64,000 nucleotides of DNA from Ceratopteris richardii (taxonomy: Eukaryota > Streptophyta > Polypodiopsida > Polypodiales > Pteridaceae). Numbering within the stretch: the stretch's first letter is position 1; each line of letters starts with the position of its first letter. The stretch spans positions 85,590,277 through 85,654,276 of the forward strand of contig CM035441.1 of assembly GCA_020310875.1 (NCBI GenBank), written 5' to 3'. Under the pieces are notes generated by a model. That model worked only from the letters and a program-made list of their open reading frames with translations. It had not been told where the DNA came from and did no database searches. Positions 32,296 to 40,605 of the stretch are shown here, piece after piece. A program made the translations under genes and the position numbers.

Positions 32296-32960
32296 TGTCA
32301 ATCCGGGAAGACGTGAGGATGGTATGAAGACCTCGAGCAAGTGGAGGCACAAGTGCGAGAGTGAGAAGCACACAAACATGCACACACATACACACACACA
32401 CACGCACACACAGTAAGACAAAGAGTGAGAAGCAATGGAGTTCTTAAATTACTTTCAAAAAGCTCTTACAAGTTCGTTTCAATTACAATCTAACCTCAAA
32501 AATGAGCTCTCTAGCTCCTTTTATAGTTTTTGACTAGCTTTGGCCCTGTTCAGACCTAGTGTCCGGCCTAGTTAAAAATTAGGTTCCAGGGCTTATTAGA
32601 GGGCTCAAACGAGATCTAAAAAATATGAAAATTGGCAGGTAGATACTTCTAAAGCTCCTCAATCTCAAGGACTCCTTGGCTTGCACAAAATGGAGCTACA
32701 AAAATACGAAATGATATTTACAATGGTTTTTAGTGATGAAAATCACTATTTGTGTAGGGATTTCCTCTACTGATTTGTCATACACCTCTTTGAGCTCCCT
32801 ACTTGCTCTTTCTTCTTGTGTGCTCAACTCCTTGATGTCTTGAAAAATTAGATGGCCTACTTGCCAGATCTTCTTTGACTGCCATGTCTGCTTGTGCTGT
32901 CCCTTCGCTCTGACTCTCTTCGTCTTGTGGCTCCTTCGGTTCCCTGACTGCTGCCAACAC
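32296..32960 (-). repeat. 3' LTR of X-element copy 2
   Basis: On the minus strand it begins TGTTGGCAGCAGTC after the polypurine tract and ends CCGGATTGACA. TATA (CTATAAAAGG) is near 32527-32517 and an alternating CA/TG tract is at 32374-32412. U3 differs strongly from copy 1, while R/U5 matches well. Confidence 0.85.
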
Positions 32961-34012
32961 CCCCCCCCACTCTCGTGTCTGTCGCCCCTGACAGACCCTT
33001 GTCTAGAGGATTTTTGAACATAATATTGGACGACATCGGAGGCTAGGTGGTGTTCTTCAAGTCGTAAGCCGCGTGCTAGATCTGTGAACAAATCATCCCA
33101 ATTCACAGGTCCGGGAACATCTGGATGAGGCACCCTCAATTGTTCTGAGTGAATAGTTCTCTCCACAGCAAATAATTGGAGGAGATGTGATGGTCTGGGT
33201 ATAAAGATTTTGGAGTGATATTCCCAGAATCCTGTGATGAACATCTCCTCAAATGTCTGTTTAAAGCAGGCTGGGAGGTACTTGATTCTGGCGTGCCAAG
33301 CATATTTTACTTCAATTGATGGGGTGGTACTCATATCGTACACTAGATCCTGGTTTCCTGTCATGAAGCCTGCTCCTGAGAAGTGGGGGCCCTTAATGTT
33401 CTTAAACGTCCTGAAAGTGATCAGCATTAATTCAAATATTTTCATACACATCTGGGCCATCACATCGGGATTATTGCGTAGCCGAATGCTCCAGTGACGG
33501 ATTGTAGAAATCATGTAGTTCACCGTGGGGGGTCCTCGTGGAGGTGCTAGATAAACGTAATTTAACCATTTTGTGCAGGCTTTGATGTCTCTGACGGCAA
33601 TAGTGAATTCAGGCCAGGTGCGTCTTCGAAGAACTGGAACGTAACAAGGATTATATTTAATAAACAATGGCATATTATTCCAGGTTCGGACCATTTTAGG
33701 ATATGTTTCCAAAAGCCTGATCCTCCAGGTGGGTTGATGGATGGACCCACGCTTAGCACTTTCCGGTATATCATCTGGACCAAATTGTGTAGCAAATGTG
33801 GGAGGCTGGCCGCATCGTCGTTGAATCTCGGCGTTGTAATCGGCCAAAAGTATGCAGTAAGGCACATATTGGTCATTATTGGTGCCCATCCATCTATGAT
33901 GAGACATGCTTCTGAAATATTCTGACTTTATGACAGTTTCTTCTAGGTTCGCTAGTGATTGGATCTGAATGGCCACCCGTTCTTCGTGTGTGTTCGCTGT
34001 CTTTTCCAGTGT
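32696..34012 (-). CDS. X3 of copy 2, stop lost and reading into the LTR
   Basis: The frame follows the TAG that ends X2 without a shift and continues uninterrupted. It aligns with copy 1 X3 throughout (PTFATQF, YNPCY, YDMSTTPSI, QTFEEMF, FWEYHS, SVRGDR). In copy 1 a stop follows SVRGDRR; here the frame runs on as RHESGGG across the polypurine tract and about 88 codons into U3. No signal peptide, membrane span or catalytic motif is visible. An ATG that could start it independently appears only well inside the frame (MSHHRWMG near 33912), so X3 may be made by readthrough or from its own RNA. Confidence 0.75.
   Translation of the reverse strand, partial: TLEKTANTHEERVAIQIQSLANLEETVIKSEYFRSMSHHRWMGTNNDQYVPYCILLADYNAEIQRRCGQPPTFATQFGPDDIPESAKRGSIHQPTWRIRLLETYPKMVRTWNNMPLFIKYNPCYVPVLRRRTWPEFTIAVRDIKACTKWLNYVYLAPPRGPPTVNYMISTIRHWSIRLRNNPDVMAQMCMKIFELMLITFRTFKNIKGPHFSGAGFMTGNQDLVYDMSTTPSIEVKYAWHARIKYLPACFKQTFEEMFITGFWEYHSKIFIPRPSHLLQLFAVERTIHSEQLRVPHPDVPGPVNWDDLFTDLARGLRLEEHHLASDVVQYYVQKSSRQGSVRGDRHESGGGCWQQSGNRRSHKTKRVRAKGQHKQTWQSKKIWQVGHLIFQDIKELSTQEERASRELKEVYDKSVEEIPTQIVIFITKNHCKYHFVFL
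32961..32976 (-). other. polypurine tract of copy 2
   Basis: GAGAGTGGGGGGGG on the minus strand, directly before the LTR. Confidence 0.8.
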
Positions 34013-35911
34013 CTAAAGCCACTCGGGTGCTTCCACTTCCAAGGTGTCTAGTCCCTCTGAGGTTCGTTGCCCGCCTGGCATCGGCATAGGAACATACGGT
34101 TCTTCGTACGAATCATCTACCTCAATAGGGACCAACTCTTCTGGCTCTGGTTCTACTACTGGAGAGGGCTGCCTCTCGTATGTCAGTAACCTCTTTTGTA
34201 ATTCTGCCACCTGCTCAGTTAAGGCCTTTACCTCGTCTGAGGTAGAGGTTGATGGGACACTCGTCGGTTGTTCTTCCTGTTCCTTAAGTCTGCTCCGTAG
34301 TGTGTCACGTTCTCTTTCCAAGTCATCATGGGCTTCCAGGAGATCTGCATAGCTTTCCAAAATGGTTTTCATCGTCTCCGAGGGAACTGCTTTGAACTGC
34401 TCTGGATCTATCTCGTGGGGAGAGCCTTCCATTGCCGCTTCCAGATTCTCTTCATTTTGTTTCTGCAGTCTCTTGTTCTCTTCAAGTGCCGTGGCCATAT
34501 GTTTCCTGAGTAGCGCCAAGTTACGTCTGACTCGTAGGTTATCGGCCTGGTATACTTCGAGCAAGGCTTCTAGTTGTTTGACACCTGATTCTTTCGATGG
34601 TTGGGGTGCCTCCAGTAGTGTTTGGTGAGCCTGCTCAAGCGTTGTATAACGTTGATTCACATCTGCATTTTCCTCTTCAAGAATTGTAAGTTGCCTTTGT
34701 AAGTTCTGGTGATTTGTTGTCAGTTGTTGATACCGGTCGTCAAGAGCTCTGTACTCATTCTGAAGCTGATATACACATTGATTTAATGCTAGAAATATAC
34801 TATTTACATTAAATAATGCAGGGAGGGGTGAAGATGCAGGGGGAATGGGGGCGCGAAAGGAAGTTGTGAATGATGTGGATGCAAGTGGAGATGTGGGTGG
34901 AGGGGGTATGGGAGATGGAGGTGGCGTGGGGGGAGGGAGCGGTGCAGTGGCATGAGATGTTTCCGTAGTGTCAAATGTTTGAGTGACCGTGTAGATGGGG
35001 ATCGTGGGTGGGGTGGATGTGACGTTGGTGAAGAGAGTGGTGAAAGTGGGCATGGTGACTCCCCCGAATTGGATTCTCGGAGAGAGTGGAATTCCCATGA
35101 CGATTGTGGTGGTAGTGGACGTGGTGGTGATAGTGTCATGTGGTGGAGTGAGTTGTGTAGTGAGAGGTGGGGAGGGTGGTGACAATGGTGCTTCCTGATG
35201 TTTGTCTGCTTGCGTTGTATCCACTGGTGCTGATACGTTGATATGAATTTGTTTCCCAGACCTCATGGGACGGGCGGGAACCCTTTTCTCAAATCGGTGA
35301 ATGTAGGCCATTGCCTCATGAATGGCCTCATCCAATCCTACTGCATCTGCATGTAGGTTGATGGACTCGATGAACATATCATCCACACCTTCCTCTGCCA
35401 GCAATTGGTTCATGATTTTCTTGCCTGCTTCCAGTGACATTTTATGTTGTTCTTGAACTAGCTGCATGGTTCGATATAGTCTTTTTATTTGTGCCGAATA
35501 CGCGGGGGCTCTTGCTAACTCTGAAAGTTCATCATACTCTTGTTCTTCGTAGGCTTCTTCCTCTTGTTCGGTCTCTTGTTCATCGACGTCGACTTCTACA
35601 ACTTGCGGTCGGGTGGGGGCTGATGTTGTTGTATGGGGTTGTGGTTCTTGAGCTCGCTCTGTTTCCGTCTCTAGATTAGAGTCGTAGATTAATCTAGCCA
35701 CTTCTTCATCAGTGAGATCATTGAGAGTAAAGCCCTGTGGAAATTCCAAATCTGATGGGACGGGTGGAAACACCAGATTGGGTCCCTCTGTACTTGGTCT
35801 TGGTAGCCGAATGGTGAATGGTCTAATGCGTCGTGTCTGGGGAGGGGTAATTTCTGGTGTAGTGGTGGCTCCCCTTGGTTGAGCGCAGGGTAATTGGACT
35901 CCCCCTCTCAT
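34013..35911 (-). CDS. X2 of copy 2, proline-rich coiled-coil protein, intact
   Basis: The 632 codons run from an ATG directly adjoining the X1 stop (AAG TAG ATG) to TAG at 34013-34015. The N-terminal 110 residues include Pro/Arg-rich and acidic Glu/Gln stretches. A helical region (about 130-230) precedes a Thr/Pro-rich linker (about 235-365). The C-terminal half has Leu heptads and many Glu/Gln/Arg, predicting long coiled coils (about 375-500 and 520-590). There are no Cys-His knuckles, so it is not a standard nucleocapsid. Function unknown; a structural or assembly role is inference. It lies in the same frame as X1 and X3. Confidence 0.75.
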   Translation of the reverse strand: MRGGVQLPCAQPRGATTTPEITPPQTRRIRPFTIRLPRPSTEGPNLVFPPVPSDLEFPQGFTLNDLTDEEVARLIYDSNLETETERAQEPQPHTTTSAPTRPQVVEVDVDEQETEQEEEAYEEQEYDELSELARAPAYSAQIKRLYRTMQLVQEQHKMSLEAGKKIMNQLLAEEGVDDMFIESINLHADAVGLDEAIHEAMAYIHRFEKRVPARPMRSGKQIHINVSAPVDTTQADKHQEAPLSPPSPPLTTQLTPPHDTITTTSTTTTIVMGIPLSPRIQFGGVTMPTFTTLFTNVTSTPPTIPIYTVTQTFDTTETSHATAPLPPPTPPPSPIPPPPTSPLASTSFTTSFRAPIPPASSPLPALFNVNSIFLALNQCVYQLQNEYRALDDRYQQLTTNHQNLQRQLTILEEENADVNQRYTTLEQAHQTLLEAPQPSKESGVKQLEALLEVYQADNLRVRRNLALLRKHMATALEENKRLQKQNEENLEAAMEGSPHEIDPEQFKAVPSETMKTILESYADLLEAHDDLERERDTLRSRLKEQEEQPTSVPSTSTSDEVKALTEQVAELQKRLLTYERQPSPVVEPEPEELVPIEVDDSYEEPYVPMPMPGGQRTSEGLDTLEVEAPEWL

Positions 35912-36874
35912 CTACTTTGATGGAGGACCTGCCGCTGATAGCCTTCTCTGGAACTCCTGGGCTCGGGACCATACGAGTGCCCGCTGAATAGGCACGTCAT
36001 AGGCTAGACACCGATAGATTATCTTGGTCAAAGCACAACACCCGTGGAGCACATTTTTCTGCTTCTTGTTCCACCGTTGATGGGCTAGGTGAATCTGATC
36101 TATGATCCAATGTGGTACGTTGATAGGGAGGCTTTCTGTCTCTGCCAAATACAAGCTAAACCATATCTTCTTTGGGGGCATGGTGAATCTTTCCTGGGCG
36201 GGGAAAGCAAAATGTTGCATGACGGTCCGTAGGTGAAGAGCAATGGTCGGTGTCATTGCTACCATATCCTTCAGCTTATTGAGATCTTTATGTTTCATTT
36301 TGCCTGGAACCATTGTTTCCTTTTCAGTAGGAATGTGCATACCATACATGCCCAATGCTTCTCGTACCAGGTTGAGGGTTAGTTTGAATCTTTTAAGTTC
36401 GTGGCCCGGCAACAGTGAGGGTAACACAAAGGTGCTGTCGCCTCCCTTGGCCCTGCTCGGAGTGATGGTACTGATAAGATAAGAACAACGTAAGAAATCC
36501 GGCTTTGGTAAGTGGGCCCTGAAATAACTGTCCAAGCCAGCTTTGGTCCATACTGAACGCATGACTTCGGCATCCTGATAGCTCTCAAATTCGCGCGTGA
36601 AAAAATGGTAGCGTCCCCATTTACCATTAAACTCCAATTCAGCTTCCCAAAAATAGGTTCCATCACCCAATGGTCCTGCAACATCACTGAACCAATGAGC
36701 GTGTTTGCCCACTTGAGAGGTGTGCCCCTGGGGAGGATCCTGAACTGGGAGTACATGCACAGCTTGAAGTTCTTGCGGTCTTTCGGTGAGATGTGGTTCG
36801 AGGAGGAGTGTTTCTATATCCACAATCTGTGCGCTGGATCCGGCGTGAGAACTGGAACCTCCGGCTTCTGCCAT
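35912..36874 (-). CDS. X1 of copy 2, novel envelope-position protein, intact
   Basis: I chose the ATG at 36874 (MAEAGGSSS) rather than the upstream ATG at 36925, because copy 1 starts at the equivalent position and an acceptor-like CACAG lies 21 bases before it in good start context (GCCATGG). It has 320 codons ending in TAG at 35912-35914. Conserved blocks are GPLGDG, LPKPDFLRC, FVLPSLL, ELKRFKL, MQHFAFP, IWFSLYLAE, CCALTKIIYRCLAYDVPI. It is mostly globular with no signal peptide. Not recognised. The next ATG (X2) abuts its stop codon. Confidence 0.78.
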   Translation of the reverse strand: MAEAGGSSSHAGSSAQIVDIETLLLEPHLTERPQELQAVHVLPVQDPPQGHTSQVGKHAHWFSDVAGPLGDGTYFWEAELEFNGKWGRYHFFTREFESYQDAEVMRSVWTKAGLDSYFRAHLPKPDFLRCSYLISTITPSRAKGGDSTFVLPSLLPGHELKRFKLTLNLVREALGMYGMHIPTEKETMVPGKMKHKDLNKLKDMVAMTPTIALHLRTVMQHFAFPAQERFTMPPKKIWFSLYLAETESLPINVPHWIIDQIHLAHQRWNKKQKNVLHGCCALTKIIYRCLAYDVPIQRALVWSRAQEFQRRLSAAGPPSK

Positions 36875-36895
36875 GGCACTGCTTGCTTGTTGGTT

Positions 36896-36912
36896 CTGTG
36901 AGAATATAGAAC
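36896..36912 (-). promoter_or_regulatory. candidate 3' splice acceptor before X1, copy 2
   Basis: On the minus strand TTCTATATTCTCACAG ends at 36896, 21 bases before the X1 ATG. Its counterpart in copy 1 is at 7078-7093. The 36926-37103 spacer between the pol stop and X1 has no coding sequence that I can support. Confidence 0.45.
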
Positions 36913-37103
36913 CATGTGTTAACATTGTAATGGACAGAATAAACCCGTTGTTGTCCCCGTTACAACATTAACATGAGGTAGATGATGAGTCAGTGGTTAG
37001 TAAGTGCACGATCACAATGTGTGTAGTTAATGCCTGGATAGTCCTAGGAGCTAGATGGAAAGATGCACTGTCTGACTATTGCAGTTAGTAAGTGGAGATG
37101 AAT

Positions 37104-38516
37104 TCACAGATTGGGGTCGGGGGGTTTATTACAAGTCTTCGGTTGCCAAACACCATGGATGGCTTTTGGTCCTGGTTTCGTGGAGACTCGGGAGGGTTGC
37201 ATGAGTGATTCTGCTGGGAGTTGTTGTGTCATTGGGACCCATCTACGAGTGAGTCTGTGCGTGCTTCTAGGTGGCAGTGTGTTCGAGTGTATCAGACAAG
37301 AGTGGGTAGCGACTGCTTGACCGAGTGAACCCTGTCGTGTATGATGTGAATCGTGTGGGGTTAGTTGAGCCCGCAAGCAAGCCTTAGGCACCCAAATTTG
37401 TCTTGATTGTGGGTCAGCCTTCATCGACTTCTTGGGTACCCAAATAGATTTTATTTTCTCCACCGAGGTTTTAGGAGTCCTCTTATTAGCATCAAGTTGT
37501 TGATTACTAATAGGAAGTTGAGACCATTGTTGCAGCTTAGTTACGGCCGGCAGCTCGTCTTTCCGCACCCACATTTGTTTCGTCGGCTGAGTTGTTCTGC
37601 TTCGCACGTTCTTTTGGTCTCTCGCCTGGAGAGTCTTCAGTGATTGATCTGCCCTTAGTTGCTGCCTCCTTCTGGCCTTTGGAAAAGAAGGGAGTTCCAT
37701 TGTGGTTCTGACTCCTTTTTTGAGATCTTCATTCTTCTGCATCACATAGCCTTGGACAAGAACAACATGGTCAACTTCATGTGCACCCCTGGAGGGACCA
37801 GGAGTCCGTGTCTTCTCTAGTTCCTTGAGTGCTCCATTATTTAACTCAATCATAATTCTAGTTTGATTCACCCATACCTGAAGAAGTCCACTTCTTAGGT
37901 TTAAGTTGACTGCTTGGTCATAGATCCAGTCTTGACCCAAGACAAGGGGTTCCGTGAGGTCCTCGTCTTGACATACTAGTACTTTAACTGTCATTGCCTC
38001 ATCATGAATATAGAGGGGAAGTTCCACCTTGCCCATGCAAGGGGTTTCCACACCTCCCAATCCTATGAGATATGCTTCCACAGGATTGACAGTTAATTGC
38101 AACTCTTGACAGTAAGACAATTTAACATCACTAGTGGCTGCACCTGAGTCAATCAAGGCTCTTACAGTCCTTGCACTCTTTCCTTGTCCTATATCTAAGG
38201 TTATGAAAGGACGTCGATCAGTTATCCTATGTGAGCTAACATCGGAAACTTCACACATAGCCACGTCATATCCTTGATCTGCATATGCATCTTGCCTAGG
38301 GTGCTCTCTACCTTGTCTTCTTAATTTCATTCTTCGTATGCGCTCTAGGGCTTCTGCTTGAGCTTCCTCTCGAATTCGCTTTTCTTCCTCTTTGCGTTTC
38401 TTAGCAGTATTGAGTCGACTTAGCATTTCTTCTGTGAGAGGTTCCTGATACAACTTGACTCTGCACCCACTAATGTAACTTGGAAGAACATCGCCTTCTA
38501 ATGTGGCTAGTTGCAC
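37104..38516 (-). CDS. second retropepsin plus WVPK-repeat tail of copy 2, intact
   Basis: The 470-codon frame overlaps the end of the integrase frame because of a local rearrangement at 38520-38570; in copy 1 the two are continuous. Residues 1-80 are the integrase tail with a Lys/Arg/Glu-rich helix. The retropepsin follows: RPFITLDIG, catalytic LIDSGAATS (Asp123), GLGGVETPC and VLGQDWIY (about 192-199). After about residue 230 a basic tail carries repeated W-V-P-K type motifs (MWVRKDE, SIWVPKKS, QIWVPKAC, RRWVPMT, GVWQPKTC). It ends PPDPNL, stop TGA. The protease fold is well supported; the tail's role is unknown. Confidence 0.85.
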   Translation of the reverse strand: MQLATLEGDVLPSYISGCRVKLYQEPLTEEMLSRLNTAKKRKEEEKRIREEAQAEALERIRRMKLRRQGREHPRQDAYADQGYDVAMCEVSDVSSHRITDRRPFITLDIGQGKSARTVRALIDSGAATSDVKLSYCQELQLTVNPVEAYLIGLGGVETPCMGKVELPLYIHDEAMTVKVLVCQDEDLTEPLVLGQDWIYDQAVNLNLRSGLLQVWVNQTRIMIELNNGALKELEKTRTPGPSRGAHEVDHVVLVQGYVMQKNEDLKKGVRTTMELPSFPKARRRQQLRADQSLKTLQARDQKNVRSRTTQPTKQMWVRKDELPAVTKLQQWSQLPISNQQLDANKRTPKTSVEKIKSIWVPKKSMKADPQSRQIWVPKACLRAQLTPHDSHHTRQGSLGQAVATHSCLIHSNTLPPRSTHRLTRRWVPMTQQLPAESLMQPSRVSTKPGPKAIHGVWQPKTCNKPPDPNL

Positions 38517-39604
38517 TGCTCCACTTGTTGAGATTCTGCTCCACTAGTTGCACTGCTCCACTTCTTTAGTTTCCTCGCATGTTGCTTCAGTGTGTAGACT
38601 AAAACTAAGTCGCCTGCCTTTAAACCCTTATCCTTAACGTGGGCATCAAAGTATGCCTTCTGTTGTTTCTTTGCTGCATATATCCCTGCAGCTGCCCTCA
38701 GTCTTGTTTCTCCTAATCGTTCCAGGTCAAAAAGTCTAGAGGATAGTTCATGACCCGTCCATTCGTGCTCTTGTGCTACTTTCAATGTAGGTATCAGAAA
38801 GTCTAAAGGTAGCACTGCATTTTGGCCAAATACCATCTGAAAGGGGGTGGCTTGGAGTACCGTTTTGTAGGCGACTCGGTATGCCCAAACAACATGGTGT
38901 AGCTGTTTGTCCCAATCAGAGTGTTTATTGTTCACTAATTTCGTCAATACGTTGCATAAGATCTTGTTGGTGCTCTCAGCCTGGCCATTTGCTTGAGGGT
39001 GATAGGGGGCAGATTTCTTATGAACTACCAAGAATTCTTGGAGTAGATTTTCAATTACTTCGTTCAAGAAGTGAGTGCCTCTATCACTAACTAGCTCTAT
39101 AGGTAGCCCGTATCTAGTAAACACATTCTCAAATAAAAACTTAGCTGTTGTTTGAGCATCGTTCTTCGTTGTGGCTTTTACCTCTACCCACTTTGTTAGA
39201 TAGTCTGTCGCAACAATGATATATTCTGCATGGGAACCCTTAGCTGGGGGATTAATAGGACCTACGAAGTCTAGTCCCCACTTAGAGAATGCACGTCCAC
39301 CCATCATAGGTTTCAGTGGCATCTCATCTTTACGTATAGGATACTGAGTTCTCTGACAGACATCACAGCGTTTCACATAGGTATGTGCATCCATGTGAAG
39401 GGTCGGCCACCAGAAACCCGCAAATAGTATTGCCTTGATCACCCGATCTGGTCCAAAGTGTCCTCCTGCTACACCTTGGTGAGTAGTTTCCAAGATCTTT
39501 AGATATTCACTTTCATGGACACATAGCCTCAGGTAACCATCTTTACCACGCTTGTATAGATTATCACCAATGAGTGAGTAATCCTGGGCTTCTTGTTCTA
39601 AACT
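38507..39604 (-). CDS. integrase of X-element copy 2 (5' truncated)
   Basis: The frame is open from the truncation point. It contains the second HHCC module only (THQGVAGGH, then CDVCQRTQ), and the core with ATDY, SDRGTHF and GQAE giving D, D and E. AVWAYR-type (VVWAYRVAYKT) and GLKAGDLVLVYT chromatin/C-terminal blocks follow. The first HHCC module present in copy 1 lies beyond the break. The frame ends at 38507 after a duplicated GTGGAGCAGTGCAACTA segment breaks continuity with the second protease. Confidence 0.9.
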   Translation of the reverse strand, partial: SLEQEAQDYSLIGDNLYKRGKDGYLRLCVHESEYLKILETTHQGVAGGHFGPDRVIKAILFAGFWWPTLHMDAHTYVKRCDVCQRTQYPIRKDEMPLKPMMGGRAFSKWGLDFVGPINPPAKGSHAEYIIVATDYLTKWVEVKATTKNDAQTTAKFLFENVFTRYGLPIELVSDRGTHFLNEVIENLLQEFLVVHKKSAPYHPQANGQAESTNKILCNVLTKLVNNKHSDWDKQLHHVVWAYRVAYKTVLQATPFQMVFGQNAVLPLDFLIPTLKVAQEHEWTGHELSSRLFDLERLGETRLRAAAGIYAAKKQQKAYFDAHVKDKGLKAGDLVLVYTLKQHARKLKKWSSATSGAESQQVEQCN

Positions 39605-39659
39605 CCCAAGATATCACATGGCAATGTGCCAAATAAAAATGAATACCTTTTTAGCATAG

Positions 39660-40042
39660 TAGATAGAAAACCATTCATCTTATTGGAACTAGGATAGGGC
39701 ACTACAATCAAGATGATTAGAGCAATGATTGATTTAGGAGCTGCCACAACATCCATTAGGTATTCATGTTGTCAAGACATGTAGATACAATTGAATCCAA
39801 TTGAGGCTTACCTCAAAGGATTAGGGGGAGTGGAAACCCCTTGCATTGGTGAGGTGGAAGTTCCTATCCTCTTACATGATGTCCCCTTGATAGTAAAGCT
39901 ATTAGTTAGCCATGATGAAAATCTCACAAAACCTTTGATATTGGTCCAATATTGGATCTACCACCACACGATCGACTTGAACCTTCAAAGAAGCCTTCTT
40001 CATGTTTGGTTTAATAAGCAATGCCTCATAGTAGAACGCTGA
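39660..40042 (+). pseudogene. second retropepsin of X-element copy 3
   Basis: RKPFILLELG, then AMIDLGAATTS, in which the Ser of DSGA is Leu. After a stop at 39781 comes NPIEAYLKGLGGVETPCIG, and LILVQYWIYHH in place of VLGQDWIY, so both catalytic-loop and LG blocks are damaged. It ends at TGA 40040-40042. It confirms that this domain is a standard part of the family. Confidence 0.75.
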
Positions 40043-40605
40043 AGACTCTCGGGCCCTTTGATTTTGAGTCCACCCACTATGCATGTACACCTAATTTTGT
40101 TGTGTAGAACGTTTCATCTCTTGATGGATAGCTCATGTAGGTGTTGGAGAACTCTTCTTTTCCAAGTAAAAGACTAATGACAAAACCGCATCAAATGAAG
40201 AAACAACATCAATATAACCACATGGAACAATGGTCACCAACAAACTTTCAAGAAAACTAGCAAGAAAATCAAGCCATTCTTGGTATAAGGTAGGAGTGGG
40301 TGAAGAAAGTTGAACAGCCAACAATTCTACCAAAACCATCACCTTCGAAAATGCCCTCTTCACATTTGGGTTACTAAATAATGCCTCATAGTAGATCTTA
40401 AAACAGGTCATGCAAGTGTTGAAGCCCCCTTCTTTTCCAAACAAAATTTTGATGAAAAATTGCATAAAAAATTAGTATAACCACAAAAAATAATTTTGGC
40501 CTATGACCTTGCAAGAAAACTAAGATGAAAATTAAGCTATTCTAGATATGAAGCAGATGTGGGTGAAGGAAAGTGAACAGCTGACTCCTCCAATAAAACC
40601 ATCAA
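39991..40605 (+). repeat. diverged tandem duplication in copy 3
   Basis: Segments at 39991-40043, 40132-40190 and 40274-40343 recur in the same order at 40351-40400, 40409-40460 and 40537-40605. Shared strings include AATGCCTCATAGTAGA, CTTCTTTTCCAA and GGGTGAAG. Offsets fall from 360 to 263, so one unit has lost about 100 bases. Confidence 0.7.

Larger units (their letters stand above)
32296..39606 (-). mobile_element. X-element copy 2, minus strand, 5'-truncated within integrase
   Basis: Read on the minus strand from 39606 to 32296: integrase second HHCC module and core, second retropepsin, WVPK tail, X1, X2, X3, polypurine tract and 3' LTR. It is the best-preserved copy, with X1, X2 and X3 free of frameshifts. 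Homology with copy 1 stops sharply at 39606 (equivalent to copy 1 about 4380), where copy 3 begins in the opposite direction. Confidence 0.92.

Noticed and set aside
34804..35139. Pro/Ser/His-rich ORF inside X2 of copy 2
   Set aside because: Alternative frame of the Pro-rich linker; composition only.
32696..36925. Retroviral-type envelope glycoprotein
   Set aside because: No signal peptide, transmembrane helix, furin-like site or glycosylation-rich ectodomain in X1, X2 or X3. Position alone is envelope-like.
36875..36925. Upstream ATG at 36925 as the X1 start
   Set aside because: The 17 extra codons overlap the acceptor-like sequence and have no counterpart in copy 1, which starts at the aligned downstream ATG.
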